This document shows positions 56,365 through 64,000 of a stretch of DNA of 64,000 bases, in pieces. Position numbers and translations under genes: made by a program. Under the pieces are notes generated by a model that made no database searches, was not told where the DNA came from, and was given only the letters and a program-made list of their open reading frames with translations. The DNA is from Actinomycetaceae bacterium. GTDB lineage: Bacteria; Actinomycetota; Actinomycetes; Actinomycetales; Actinomycetaceae. The first letter of the stretch is position 1. Every line of letters starts with the position of its first letter. The stretch covers positions 65,891-129,890 of the forward strand of contig JAUMZK010000006.1 of assembly GCA_030528145.1 (NCBI GenBank), in the 5' to 3' direction.

Positions 56365-57431
56365 GCCAAGCAATTATGATGTGTTCCTACGGGGGACCAT
56401 ACAAAACCGAGGATATTATTCCGTTCATTCGCAATGCCACAAATGGGCGGGGCATTCCTGAACATCGGCTGGCAGAAGTGGGTGAACATTACAAAATTTT
56501 TGGTGGCGCCAGTCCCATAAATGCCCGCAACGACGAAATTATGCAGGCGTTGGCGGCGGAATTGTCTCGCCGTGGCATCGACGTTCCGGTGGTCATTGGC
56601 AACCGCAATTGGCACCCGTTTTTCGCGGACACGTTGCGGAATTTGCGGGACCGGGGAATTACCGACGTGGTGTGCCTGTTTACGGCGGCTTACGAATGTT
56701 ACAGCGGGTGCCGCCAGTACCGGGAAAATTTGGCGGCGGCGTTGGCGGAAATAGGGGGCGAGGACGATTTTCGGTTCCGTCGGGCGCGCGCCTTTTACAC
56801 GACGAAAGGGTTCGTGCAGGCGAACGTACAGGCAGCGGTGGCGGCATTGCGCGAGTTGCCGCCGAAGGCACACTTGACTTTTGTGACCCATTCCATTCCT
56901 ACGCCTATGGAGCAGGGCAGTGGACGCCCGGGTTTACCGTCCTACGTGCAGCAGCATTTGGCTGTTTGCGAATTGGTTGCCGCGCAGGTGGGCGATATTT
57001 TAGGGCGGGATATACCGGTTGATTTGGCGTTTTGCAGCCGCAGTGGTCCCCCGCACGCGCCCTGGTTGGAACCGGATATTAACGACCGCATGCAGGAATT
57101 AGCCGATAGTGGCGTGCGGGAGCTGGCAGTGCTGCCGATCGGGTTTATTAACGACCACATGGAGGTCGTGTACGACCTGGATACCGAGGCAAAAGCTACC
57201 GCCCAACGCTTGGGTATCGAATACCGGCGGGCAGCCACGGCGGGCACAGATCCGGCGTTTATCGCCTCTTTAGCAGACGTAGTGTGTGAACAGATTTGGG
57301 CGGATTTTCGGGGCGAGGACGCCTTGGAACCGACGTGGCCCACAGTTTCTGCAGGCTGTTGTGTTCCGCACGACAATTACGAAAAGTTGCCGGCTTTATT
57401 CGAGGACGCCTCCACAGATGCCGCCAAATAG
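56361..57431 (+). CDS. hemH: Coproporphyrin ferrochelatase
   Basis: 356 residues from the GTG at 56361 (GTGA overlap with hemA, GAGGAGAG upstream). Motifs: MMCSYGGPYKTEDIIPFI, FGGASPINARNDEIMQAL, AAYECYSGCRQYREN, LTFVTHSIPTPMEQG with the catalytic His, and LPIGFINDHMEVVYDLDTEA with the catalytic Glu. It inserts Fe into coproporphyrin III. Cysteines near the end (SAGCCVP) recall the 2Fe-2S-binding tail of actinobacterial ferrochelatases. Confidence 0.95.
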   Translation: MSQAIMMCSYGGPYKTEDIIPFIRNATNGRGIPEHRLAEVGEHYKIFGGASPINARNDEIMQALAAELSRRGIDVPVVIGNRNWHPFFADTLRNLRDRGITDVVCLFTAAYECYSGCRQYRENLAAALAEIGGEDDFRFRRARAFYTTKGFVQANVQAAVAALRELPPKAHLTFVTHSIPTPMEQGSGRPGLPSYVQQHLAVCELVAAQVGDILGRDIPVDLAFCSRSGPPHAPWLEPDINDRMQELADSGVRELAVLPIGFINDHMEVVYDLDTEAKATAQRLGIEYRRAATAGTDPAFIASLADVVCEQIWADFRGEDALEPTWPTVSAGCCVPHDNYEKLPALFEDASTDAAK

Positions 57432-57639
57432 TGGAGTTTTCCCTGGTGCGGTTGCGGCGGTGGCGGCAGCCGCGACTGGCAGTGGCTGTGGCGGTAACGC
57501 AAGTGTGTTTGCGGACGCCGCGTCCGTCCTCGGAAAACGCCGTAAAAACCGCTTCCTAACTACCAGACCAGTAACTACCTATTTACCTCGACCGCAACTT
57601 GATTAGGTTCAGACAGACTTTTGTCGGAAAGGAAAAATT

Positions 57640-58422
57640 ATGCATCCCGATACTATTGCGCATCCGAATGCGGAAAAACCTGCGTATGTACACGACCCCA
57701 GGGACGCCACCGGAATTGACCCAAACCAGGTGAATGCGTCTGACAACTACAGTTTGCAGGCTGTGTACAAACTGGTGTGCCCACTGCCAGACGGGGCTGC
57801 GGTGGCGGCTGAGGCGGTTGCTGCAGTTCAGGCTACGGGTGTGGAGATTCGCGGTTGGTACGACGTGGGTGGTTATCGTGCGGATGCGGATTTGATGTTG
57901 TGGGCGCTGTCGGACAGTCCGGACAAGTTGCAGGAAGCCTACCACGCACTGCGCCAGAGCCGTTTGGGTGAATACGTGGAACCGGTGTGGTCGGCCATGA
58001 CTGCGCATATGCCTGCGGAATTCAACCAGGCGCACTTGCCGGCGTGCTTTGGAGGCGTGGTACCGCGCAAGTACGCGGTGGTGTACCCGTTTGTGCGCAG
58101 TTGGGATTGGTACTATCTGCCGAAGGCGCGCCGCAGTGCCATGCTGAAGGAACACGGCATGAATGGGCGCGATTTCTTGGATGTGCAGGTGTCTACTTTG
58201 GCGGCGTTCGCGCTGGGCGATTACGAGTGGACTATCGCGATGGAAGCGGATTCCTTGGATCGCATTATGGGGGTTTTGCGCCAGCAGCGCGATGCCGAAG
58301 CGCGCTTGTTCGTGCGCGAAGACACCCCGTTCTTTACCGGACCCAGGGTGGAACTGCAGCAGTGGGCGGCCCGGCAACCCGCCCTCGCCGAAACCGCAGA
58401 ACACCACCACTGTGACTGCTGA
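57640..58422 (+). CDS. hemQ: Coproheme decarboxylase HemQ (ChdC)
   Basis: 260 residues, chlorite-dismutase fold. Segments seen: YSLQAVYKLVCPLPDG, IRGWYDVGGYRADADLMLWA, AVVYPFVRSWDWYYLP and DVQVSTLAAFALGDYEWTIA. It decarboxylates coproheme to haem b with peroxide, the last step of the coproporphyrin pathway. The protein ends in HHHCDC, an unusual metal-ligand-like tail. The 208-base gap after hemH contains a short frame (57418-57606) and one CGTCCTCG copy; no convincing gene. Confidence 0.95.
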   Translation: MHPDTIAHPNAEKPAYVHDPRDATGIDPNQVNASDNYSLQAVYKLVCPLPDGAAVAAEAVAAVQATGVEIRGWYDVGGYRADADLMLWALSDSPDKLQEAYHALRQSRLGEYVEPVWSAMTAHMPAEFNQAHLPACFGGVVPRKYAVVYPFVRSWDWYYLPKARRSAMLKEHGMNGRDFLDVQVSTLAAFALGDYEWTIAMEADSLDRIMGVLRQQRDAEARLFVREDTPFFTGPRVELQQWAARQPALAETAEHHHCDC

Positions 58423-58447
58423 TTTCCGCATAATAATACCGTTTTAG

Positions 58448-58497
58448 TTATCCACAGATTCTTTATTCCCCGAGGGCGCCCGCCCGCGTGTGGATAA
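58448..58497. other. Two perfect DnaA boxes in opposite orientation, 40 kb from oriC
   Basis: TTATCCACA at 58448-58456 and TGTGGATAA at 58489-58497 lie between hemQ and the next gene, with CGAGGGCGCC between them. They could titrate DnaA, allow DnaA control of the downstream pair, or form a transcript hairpin. Confidence 0.55.
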
Positions 58498-58514
58498 AAA
58501 CTTGCGATGGTTCT

Positions 58515-58544
58515 TTCCCCCTAGTCTGAAGTGGCTAGGGGGAA
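58515..58544 (+). promoter_or_regulatory. 10-bp perfect inverted repeat covering the SD of the 71-aa gene
   Basis: TTCCCCCTAG (58515-58524) and CTAGGGGGAA (58535-58544) are exact reverse complements around a 10-base loop. The right arm contains the AGGGGG SD of the ATG at 58548. As RNA it would hide the ribosome-binding site; as DNA it could be an operator. Confidence 0.6.
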
Positions 58545-58547
58545 AAC

Positions 58548-58763
58548 ATGTTAACAGAATTATTCGGACCTACCGCCATGGTGGCATTAATCGAAGAAGC
58601 ACAGCGCGGCGTTGCCAGTGTGGATTTTTCGCAAATCTGGCAGGGTGCGACTGGCGCTGGAGCGCAGCGAGAATCCGTCGAATTATCGCAATCTTTGGCG
58701 GATTTGGCGGATGAAACGCACAACGCATTAGCCGCCGTAATGGCTGCGGCGGTACTGCAATGA
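58548..58763 (+). CDS. Small helical protein paired with the predicted hydrolase, 71 aa
   Basis: 71 residues (MLTELFGPTAMVALIEEAQR to AALAAVMAAAVLQ-like end), almost wholly predicted alpha-helix, with no signal peptide. It ends with an ATGA overlap (58760-58763) with the hydrolase gene. Size and pairing recall WXG100-like partners or chaperones of type VII substrates, but no WXG motif is present. Function unknown. Confidence 0.7.
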   Translation: MLTELFGPTAMVALIEEAQRGVASVDFSQIWQGATGAGAQRESVELSQSLADLADETHNALAAVMAAAVLQ

Positions 58764-60349
58764 CGCGGGTGTGGACTACGGGTGGGGGGACGGTAATTGA
58801 CACGGTTGCTTTGCGCGCCCTGGCGGGGAAAATCGAGGTCGCAGCCGCAGAATTAGGCGTGGCATCCGCTGAGGGAACGAAAGTTGGCATGTCTTTTGGA
58901 ACGGTGGGTCTGCTGGTCAGCCACGGTATTGCCGCGCTGGAACGTCTGGAACAGTGCGTGGCGCGCTGCCTAACACTGGCAGGTAATTTGCATAATTTTC
59001 ACGACCGATTGTTGGTTACTGCAGATAGTTATGACGATGCCGAAGGCAAAGTTCACGCGCATACCGGCACGTTCATAATGGATTTGCTGTCGCGCCTGAA
59101 GTACCTCGGTTTGTGCGTGCCTACTTTCGCTGTGGGCAAGGGCGTTTTTAGTTCGATGGGGATACGTCGGGGTACAGGTTTGGAAGGTGCGCAAACTGCG
59201 TGGGGGATAGAAGCTCTCTCTGCCGCTATGGGGATGGTCAGCTTGGGGGATACTACGCGGGCGCGCGGGGCGGCACTGTTGGGCGCAACCTGGACCGAAG
59301 TTGCGGCGGTGGCAATGTGGGGGCCTGCAACCTTGGAATTACAGGGGGAAAAGGGGAAAACCCGGCTGTCGTCCTCGGCAATGCTGGAATATATGCCGAA
59401 ACATTTAGGACGCAGTGCCCTGCTGATCGGCAGTCTGCTGGAACACCCACAACTGGTGCTTGGCCCGGGCGTGGTAGGCGTTATGAACGCTGTTCAAGGT
59501 GGAGGCAGAAAGACTGAAGTGGTACCCGACCTCGCGCGCTTGGGACCACTGACCAGTACCGTAAAATTTCGGGAAGTTCCCCCGCGCGCCCCCGAAATGG
59601 TGGGATATCTGGACAAAATAGATTGCGAACGCACCGGGCACATAAAAATTTTAGAACATCGCACAGGAGACAAAGTGGCATGGACGGTTTTGGTGCGGGG
59701 CATGCAAACATACCAGGCGGGTGGACACCATCCGCACGGGATGGCAACCAATTTGCAAGAGGTCGCTGGCATGCGCTCGGACCAACAGCGTCTGGTCGTT
59801 GCCGCCATGAACCAAGCCGGCATAAAGCCTGGCGAACCGGTGGAACTGGTGGGGCACAGCCAGGGTGCTTCCGTGGTAACGTCGCTCGCGGCCGACCCGG
59901 TGGTGCAAAAACGTTATCACGTGACCTCGGTTTTGGCCGTGGGCGGACCAACTGCGGGTGGGGTGCAAAAACACTTGCAAAACGTGAACGTTTTACACGT
60001 ACGCGACATTTCGGACGCGGTTCCCAGCCTCGATGGTGCTGCCACAGAGAAAGGCATTTTGACATTGCACGCCGACACTACTGGCGATAATTCGCAATAT
60101 TCTGCGCATTCACGCGAAAACTACCAACACATTTTAGACGCGGCAGAAACCCAAAAATTACCCGATGTACAGCAGTGGGAACAAAAACGTTTACACAGTT
60201 TGGGCATTAACAAAAATACGCAAACCACTGCCCATGACTTTTACACCGCCAGAAAATTTCCCGCACAACAGGTTTATGGCAAAGTGGGTAACAAACCTAA
60301 AATCAGTAAAATCAGCAGCGACGTGTCGAAACTCAGCAGCATCTGGTAA
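58760..60349 (+). CDS. Large protein with helical N-terminus and alpha/beta-hydrolase C-terminus
   Basis: 529 residues. The N-terminal 100 residues look like a WXG/ESX-type helical hairpin (VALRALAGKIEVAAAELGVA, then ERLEQCVARCLTLAGNLHNF). A hydrophobic middle (about 105-240) is followed by the hydrolase: WTVLVRGMQTYQAGG, nucleophile elbow LVGHSQGASVVTSLAA (Ser367), VLAVGGPTAGG, candidate Asp in HVRDISDAVPSLDG (about 416-425), candidate His in SAHSRENYQHIL (about 450-457). It resembles secreted lipase or toxin proteins of actinobacteria. Its 3' end overlaps the convergent ywiC-like gene by 76 bases. Confidence 0.8.
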   Translation: MTRVWTTGGGTVIDTVALRALAGKIEVAAAELGVASAEGTKVGMSFGTVGLLVSHGIAALERLEQCVARCLTLAGNLHNFHDRLLVTADSYDDAEGKVHAHTGTFIMDLLSRLKYLGLCVPTFAVGKGVFSSMGIRRGTGLEGAQTAWGIEALSAAMGMVSLGDTTRARGAALLGATWTEVAAVAMWGPATLELQGEKGKTRLSSSAMLEYMPKHLGRSALLIGSLLEHPQLVLGPGVVGVMNAVQGGGRKTEVVPDLARLGPLTSTVKFREVPPRAPEMVGYLDKIDCERTGHIKILEHRTGDKVAWTVLVRGMQTYQAGGHHPHGMATNLQEVAGMRSDQQRLVVAAMNQAGIKPGEPVELVGHSQGASVVTSLAADPVVQKRYHVTSVLAVGGPTAGGVQKHLQNVNVLHVRDISDAVPSLDGAATEKGILTLHADTTGDNSQYSAHSRENYQHILDAAETQKLPDVQQWEQKRLHSLGINKNTQTTAHDFYTARKFPAQQVYGKVGNKPKISKISSDVSKLSSIW

Positions 60350-61434
60350 AACTGACGGTTGGTAATATGCGGCGCAATCCAGGGGGCGAGGGCGCCACGA
60401 CAGAAAATAATAACTCCCACTAAAGCGGCAAAGAAACCCAGAAACCCAATGCCCCAAAGTCCCACTAAAGTAAATGCCAGCACCGCGTGCAACAGCAACG
60501 ATGGGTAAAAGAACCGCAGTTCGCGTCCGTCCTCGCTGAGCGTACGCGCGTAAGCCACCATGCACAGCAACGACAAAAACATAATACTGGCGGTGATAAC
60601 CGCGTAATTCCAATCCACTAAATTGGGTTTAGCGGCGGCGATCGCTTGCGAACTGTTGCCTGCGGAATGGTGTAACCAATCAAAAACCCATGCTGGACGC
60701 GCAAAATTAGTCCCCACATCGTAGGCAACCAGCTGCATCAGAGCACACGTCAGGCAGGTAGCAGTGCGCGTAATAATAGTGCGCTGGGCGTAATGGTAGG
60801 ACTGGTAGGCAGCCAAAATAGCCAGAGGGGTTAAAACCGCTGCCCATTCCATAATGAACGGTGTGGTTGCAACCGCAAAAATTGACAGTGGCACCGCTAC
60901 TAAAGCATAAGTGCGGGCGGGCACCCAAAACCGGTGTTGTTTTCCGGAACGTAACCACAAACCAGCTGCCTGAAACGCCAAATAAGCAACTGTCCACAGT
61001 GCCAATACCACCAGGTGTGCCCACCGTGGCCCACTGAGTAAAATGCCTGCCATATACGGTAGCATTGCCGTTGGCCATGCTCCGTAGTGCGCGGGGACCC
61101 ATCCGCCAGAACTCAAGCGTAAACTTCCCACCTGGTCAGTAGGTACAGACCGCGCCAGCATTTCCTTGACGGCAGGCGGGGCGGTGGCAGCGCCCTCGTG
61201 CGTGGCAGTATCATCGTCTGGTTTAGCAGCCGGGGAAATATCGATTTGTTGGATAGTGCCGGTGGTGGCTACTCCCAGATGTTTTGCCAGTGCCGTGCTG
61301 GTTAGCATTTCCACCTTGGGAATTTGCCCAGTTTGAGGTGAGGACGTAATACCGGGTTCGCGTTTTTCCGGTGAGCCAAAGCGCAGCTTGCGTGCGCGCA
61401 AACTGCGGCGTTCAGGCACTTCCCGTGGTTTCAC
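60274..61434 (-). CDS. YwiC-like membrane protein
   Basis: 386 residues. An N-terminal region of about 110 residues is polar and disordered. The YwiC domain begins at GGWVPAHYGAWPTAMLPYMA and contains about eight membrane helices with a conserved-looking AAYQSYHYAQRTIITRT loop. Function unknown. Transcribed convergently with, and overlapping, the hydrolase gene. Confidence 0.85.
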   Translation of the reverse strand: MKPREVPERRSLRARKLRFGSPEKREPGITSSPQTGQIPKVEMLTSTALAKHLGVATTGTIQQIDISPAAKPDDDTATHEGAATAPPAVKEMLARSVPTDQVGSLRLSSGGWVPAHYGAWPTAMLPYMAGILLSGPRWAHLVVLALWTVAYLAFQAAGLWLRSGKQHRFWVPARTYALVAVPLSIFAVATTPFIMEWAAVLTPLAILAAYQSYHYAQRTIITRTATCLTCALMQLVAYDVGTNFARPAWVFDWLHHSAGNSSQAIAAAKPNLVDWNYAVITASIMFLSLLCMVAYARTLSEDGRELRFFYPSLLLHAVLAFTLVGLWGIGFLGFFAALVGVIIFCRGALAPWIAPHITNRQFYQMLLSFDTSLLILLILGLLPTLP

Positions 61435-61723
61435 CTTCCCTATTTTAGGCGCATTTCCCAGATTTTTGTGGCAGCGAAACAGTGCATGTTCGAGGGTAGA
61501 TACCCATTTTTTGTAAACTTACCGCTATTTATTTCGCTATGGAAATGACGGAAAATAACTGAAAGCCTGTACTTAAGTAAACAGTTTCGTACGCGATTTC
61601 GTGTGGTCAATTGTAATCTATGCTTCCAAGTGGTTAGTATCATAGGTAAGAGGAAAAGCTATTGCATACTCCCCATTTCGGTAAGTCTCCTGCTTACCTG
61701 AAAAAATATGAGAAAGGATAATT
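61435..61723 (+). promoter_or_regulatory. A/T-rich upstream region of lsr2
   Basis: This 289-base gap is clearly richer in A/T than its surroundings. It includes a short inverted repeat AGGTAAG (about 61645) and CTTACCT (about 61693), and a good SD (GAAAGGA) before lsr2. Lsr2 binds A/T-rich DNA, so self-repression is plausible. No gene seen. Confidence 0.5.
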
Positions 61724-62059
61724 ATGGCGCTGCAAACACAGACTATTTTGGTTGACGATATTGACGGCTCGCGGGCTGCTGAAACAATTCAGTTCGGTTT
61801 CGAGGGCGTCGAATACGAAATCGACCTCAACACCGAAAATGCAAAGAATTTTGTTGAGGCTATGACTCCGTGGGTAACCAGCGCGCGCCGCGTAGGCGGT
61901 CGCCAACGCCCAGGCGCTTTGCGCGTAAACAAAAAGACCTCTGCGCGGACAGTTCGCAAATGGGCAATGAAACTGGGCTTAGAAGTGCCAGATCGCGGGC
62001 GTATTCCATTTGAAATTTGGGAACGTTACGAAAAGGAACACGCTGACGAAGCCAAGTAG
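61724..62059 (+). CDS. lsr2: Nucleoid-associated protein Lsr2
   Basis: 111 residues. N-terminal dimer domain (TQTILVDDIDGSRAAETIQF to DLNTENAKNFVEAM) and C-terminal DNA-binding domain with the AT-hook-like RGR in EVPDRGRIPFEIWERY. It is an H-NS-like silencer of A/T-rich and foreign DNA, which here would include the accessory block at the start of the window. SD GAAAGGA fixes the start. Confidence 0.97.
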   Translation: MALQTQTILVDDIDGSRAAETIQFGFEGVEYEIDLNTENAKNFVEAMTPWVTSARRVGGRQRPGALRVNKKTSARTVRKWAMKLGLEVPDRGRIPFEIWERYEKEHADEAK

Positions 62060-62122
62060 GCGTCCTCGGAATATGAAAAAGTACCTACGTGCAGCCCTGT
62101 AGACCATGAAAGAATAAAAGCC

Positions 62123-62857
62123 ATGACATACAAACTAGTTTTATTGCGTCACGGACAATCTGAATGGAACAAGAAAAACCTGTTTACGGGTTGGGTGGAT
62201 GTGCCACTTTCAGATTTAGGTCAAGAAGAAGCCGCCCATGGTGGGCAGTTGCTAAAATCCGAGGGCATATTGCCAGATGTCCTGTTTACTTCCATGTTGC
62301 GCCGCGCGATTAACACCGCAAATTTGGCGTTGGATGCGGCTGACCGCCACTGGATTCCCGTCTACCGCAGTTGGCGTTTGAACGAACGCCACTATGGGGC
62401 GCTACAAGGGAAAAACAAAACTGAGGTGCGCGAAGAATTTGGCGACGATCAGTTCATGCAATGGCGTCGTTCTTACGATACGCCACCGCCCGCAATCCAG
62501 GCTGGCAGTGAATTCAGCCAGGACTCCGACCCCCGGTACGCAGGCGAACCGATCCCTGCTACCGAGTGCCTGAAGGACGTCCTTGAAAGGATGCTGCCGT
62601 ACTGGGAAGCCGAAATTGTTCCCGAACTGAAGACGGGCAAGACCGTCCTCATTGCGGCACACGGAAATTCCTTGCGGGCTATTGTCAAGCATCTTGATGG
62701 AATCAGTGACGAAGACATTGTGGGCGTAAATATTCCCACGGGCGTGCCGCTTTACTATGAACTCGACCAGGATTTGAAGCCGATCACGAAAGGCGGTCGT
62801 TATTTGGATCCGGACGCGCAAGCCAAGATCGAAGCGGTAGCTAACCAAGGCAAGTAG
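62123..62857 (+). CDS. gpmA: 2,3-bisphosphoglycerate-dependent phosphoglycerate mutase
   Basis: 244 residues; interconverts 3- and 2-phosphoglycerate in glycolysis. Signatures: [20 protein letters not shown] with the phospho-His, [17 protein letters not shown], and [18 protein letters not shown] with the second His. Ends before a strong terminator. Confidence 0.97.
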   Translation: MTYKLVLLRHGQSEWNKKNLFTGWVDVPLSDLGQEEAAHGGQLLKSEGILPDVLFTSMLRRAINTANLALDAADRHWIPVYRSWRLNERHYGALQGKNKTEVREEFGDDQFMQWRRSYDTPPPAIQAGSEFSQDSDPRYAGEPIPATECLKDVLERMLPYWEAEIVPELKTGKTVLIAAHGNSLRAIVKHLDGISDEDIVGVNIPTGVPLYYELDQDLKPITKGGRYLDPDAQAKIEAVANQGK

Positions 62858-62914
62858 CCCGGTGGTTGCCACGTGAATGGGCGGCACATTGGCGGGTTCT
62901 AACCGCAGTTTCCT

Positions 62915-62957
62915 GAGGGCGCAGGCATCGGTATTTCCGGTGCTTGCGTCCTCTTTT
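62915..62957 (+). terminator. gpmA terminator formed by an inverted pair of the iterated motif
   Basis: GAGGGCGCAGGCA (62915-62927) pairs with TGCTTGCGTCCTC (62941-62953), 13 positions with two G-U wobble pairs in RNA, followed by TTTT. The two arms start with the two motif variants GAGGGCG and CGTCCTC. Confidence 0.85.
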
Positions 62958-63044
62958 CCGCAATATTTCCAAGTAAAGTTGCCGTGCGACAAACTGCGGA
63001 TGTGGTAAAATAGGTATGGTATTTGTTGCGCGGAAGGTTGGAAA

Positions 63045-63548
63045 ATGACTTTCAAAGTCGGTGAAACTGTTGTGTACCCGCACCACGGGGCCGCGGTAAT
63101 TGAAGAAATTTCGACGCGAATCCTGAAGGGTCAAGAAAAAACGTATTTGACGTTACGGGTGTCGCAGGGGGATCTGACTATTCAAGTTCCGGCGGACAAT
63201 GTCGACATGGTGGGTATGCGCGATGTTGTTGACAAGAAGGGGCTAAAAGAAGTCCTGGAAACTATTCGGGAACCGTACACCGAGGAGCCGACTAATTGGT
63301 CGCGTCGTTACAAAGCCAACGTGGAAAAAATTGCTACGGGTGACATTGTGAAGGTCGCTGAAGTCGTTCGCGATTTGTCGCGGCGGGACGCGGATCGGGG
63401 GCTTTCTGCGGGCGAAAAGCGAATGCTAGCGAAAGCCCGCCACATTTTGGTTTCAGAATTGGCGTTGGCGCAGGGGCTTGCCGAGGACGAAGCCTCACAG
63501 CGCCTCGACGACATTTTGGCTGAATCCGAAGACGCAGCTCAGCAGTAA
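63045..63548 (+). CDS. carD: CarD family transcription regulator
   Basis: 167 residues. N-terminal RNA-polymerase-binding domain ([40 protein letters not shown]) and a C-terminal helical DNA-binding domain ([40 protein letters not shown]). It stabilises open complexes at rRNA and other promoters. The stop overlaps the ispD start by one base (TAATG), the usual actinobacterial carD-ispD pairing. Confidence 0.97.
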   Translation: MTFKVGETVVYPHHGAAVIEEISTRILKGQEKTYLTLRVSQGDLTIQVPADNVDMVGMRDVVDKKGLKEVLETIREPYTEEPTNWSRRYKANVEKIATGDIVKVAEVVRDLSRRDADRGLSAGEKRMLAKARHILVSELALAQGLAEDEASQRLDDILAESEDAAQQ

Positions 63549-64000
63549 TGCCAGTTTGGGCAATTTGTACTGCCGCCGGTTCCGGGCAGCGCTTAGGGGG
63601 CGGTGCGCCGAAAGCGCTGCTGCCTATTGGCGGTCAACCCATGGTGGTTTTGGCGGTCCGCCCGTTTTTGGCGTTGCCGGATTTGCAGAAACTGATTGTG
63701 ACGGCGCCGCCGGATTCATTGGAACAGTTTCGCGCCGTCCTCGAGCCCGTGGACCCCAGAATTGTGGTGGTGCCTGGGCGGGCGGACCGGCAGGGGTCGG
63801 TGCGCGCCGGAATTGAGGCGTTGGGCGACATTGGTCCGGGGATACTGTTGGTTCACGATGCTGCGCGCCCGTTTACGCCAATGGCTGTGATCTGCCGTGT
63901 TATTGATGCCGTGCGGGCGGGCGCCTCAGCGGTGGTGCCGGTGGTGCCGGTGGTTGACAAGCTGCGCACTTTTTTGGTCGATGGTTGTACAGAGTTCGCC
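63548..64000 (+). CDS. ispD: 2-C-methyl-D-erythritol 4-phosphate cytidylyltransferase, 3' end outside window
   Basis: The first 151 residues are present. The nucleotide-binding start reads AICTAAGSGQRLGGGAPKAL, followed by VPGRADRQGSVRAGIEAL and the conserved VHDAARPFTP. It transfers CMP to methylerythritol phosphate in non-mevalonate isoprenoid synthesis. The frame is open at the window edge. Confidence 0.95.
   Translation, partial: MPVWAICTAAGSGQRLGGGAPKALLPIGGQPMVVLAVRPFLALPDLQKLIVTAPPDSLEQFRAVLEPVDPRIVVVPGRADRQGSVRAGIEALGDIGPGILLVHDAARPFTPMAVICRVIDAVRAGASAVVPVVPVVDKLRTFLVDGCTEFA

Noticed and set aside
57418..57606. 62-codon frame after hemH (starting MPPNSGVFPGAV)
   Set aside because: It overlaps the hemH end, lacks an SD, has low-complexity Ala/Gly sequence and contains a motif copy; most likely chance.

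Overview
The window is chromosomal DNA of an actinobacterium with mid-range GC, most likely a member of the Actinomycetaceae. The evidence is the origin region with actinobacterial gene order (gyrA, gyrB, DUF721 protein, recF, dnaN, dnaA, rpmH, rnpA, yidD, yidC, khpB, rsmG, parB, parA), a DUF3566 protein followed by tRNA-Ile and tRNA-Ala, the MurJ/DUF6049/NUDIX block, Lsr2, CarD, and a coproporphyrin-type haem pathway ending in HemQ. The genus cannot be fixed from sequence alone.

Region 1 (1-10.3 kb) is accessory. It holds a xylose cassette (a frameshifted sugar-binding lipoprotein, xylB, xylA and a divergent ROK repressor), a decayed IS3-family element, phage remnants (capsid-like and primase-like pseudogenes around a 16-bp inverted repeat), and a type II restriction-modification pair resembling NgoMIV next to a serine recombinase. 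It ends at the two tRNA genes.

Region 2 (10.3-26.9 kb) is the replication and segregation core. DnaA-box clusters lie on both sides of dnaA, and five parS sites lie in and upstream of parBA. Region 3 (27-43 kb) has ddl, an aminotransferase, trxB-trxA, a discoidin-like membrane protein, murJ, a DUF6049 protein, a NUDIX hydrolase, a DedA protein, a DUF6541-type membrane protein, a copper ATPase with its chaperone, and purB. Region 4 (43.4-58.4 kb) has a glutamate symporter and then a compact set of haem genes (hemL, hemB, hemD, hemC, hemY, hemE, hemA, hemH, hemQ), with a radical SAM protein, a PspC protein and a methyltransferase alongside. Region 5 (58.4-64 kb) has a small helical protein paired with a predicted alpha/beta-hydrolase, a YwiC-like membrane protein, lsr2, gpmA, carD and the start of ispD.

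Two observations stand out. First, from about 10.9 kb to the end the DNA is saturated with a short motif, GAGGACG and its variant GAGGGCG, often within CGAGGACGCC preceded by a T-run. It occurs in both orientations, in genes and between them, roughly once per 370 bp by my hand count. It falls to near chance level in the first 10.3 kb, and one inverted pair forms the gpmA terminator. This resembles a DNA uptake sequence. Second, the copper ATPase carries its heavy-metal-binding (HMA) domain inside the ATP-binding domain instead of at the N-terminus. All counts here were made by eye and are approximate.
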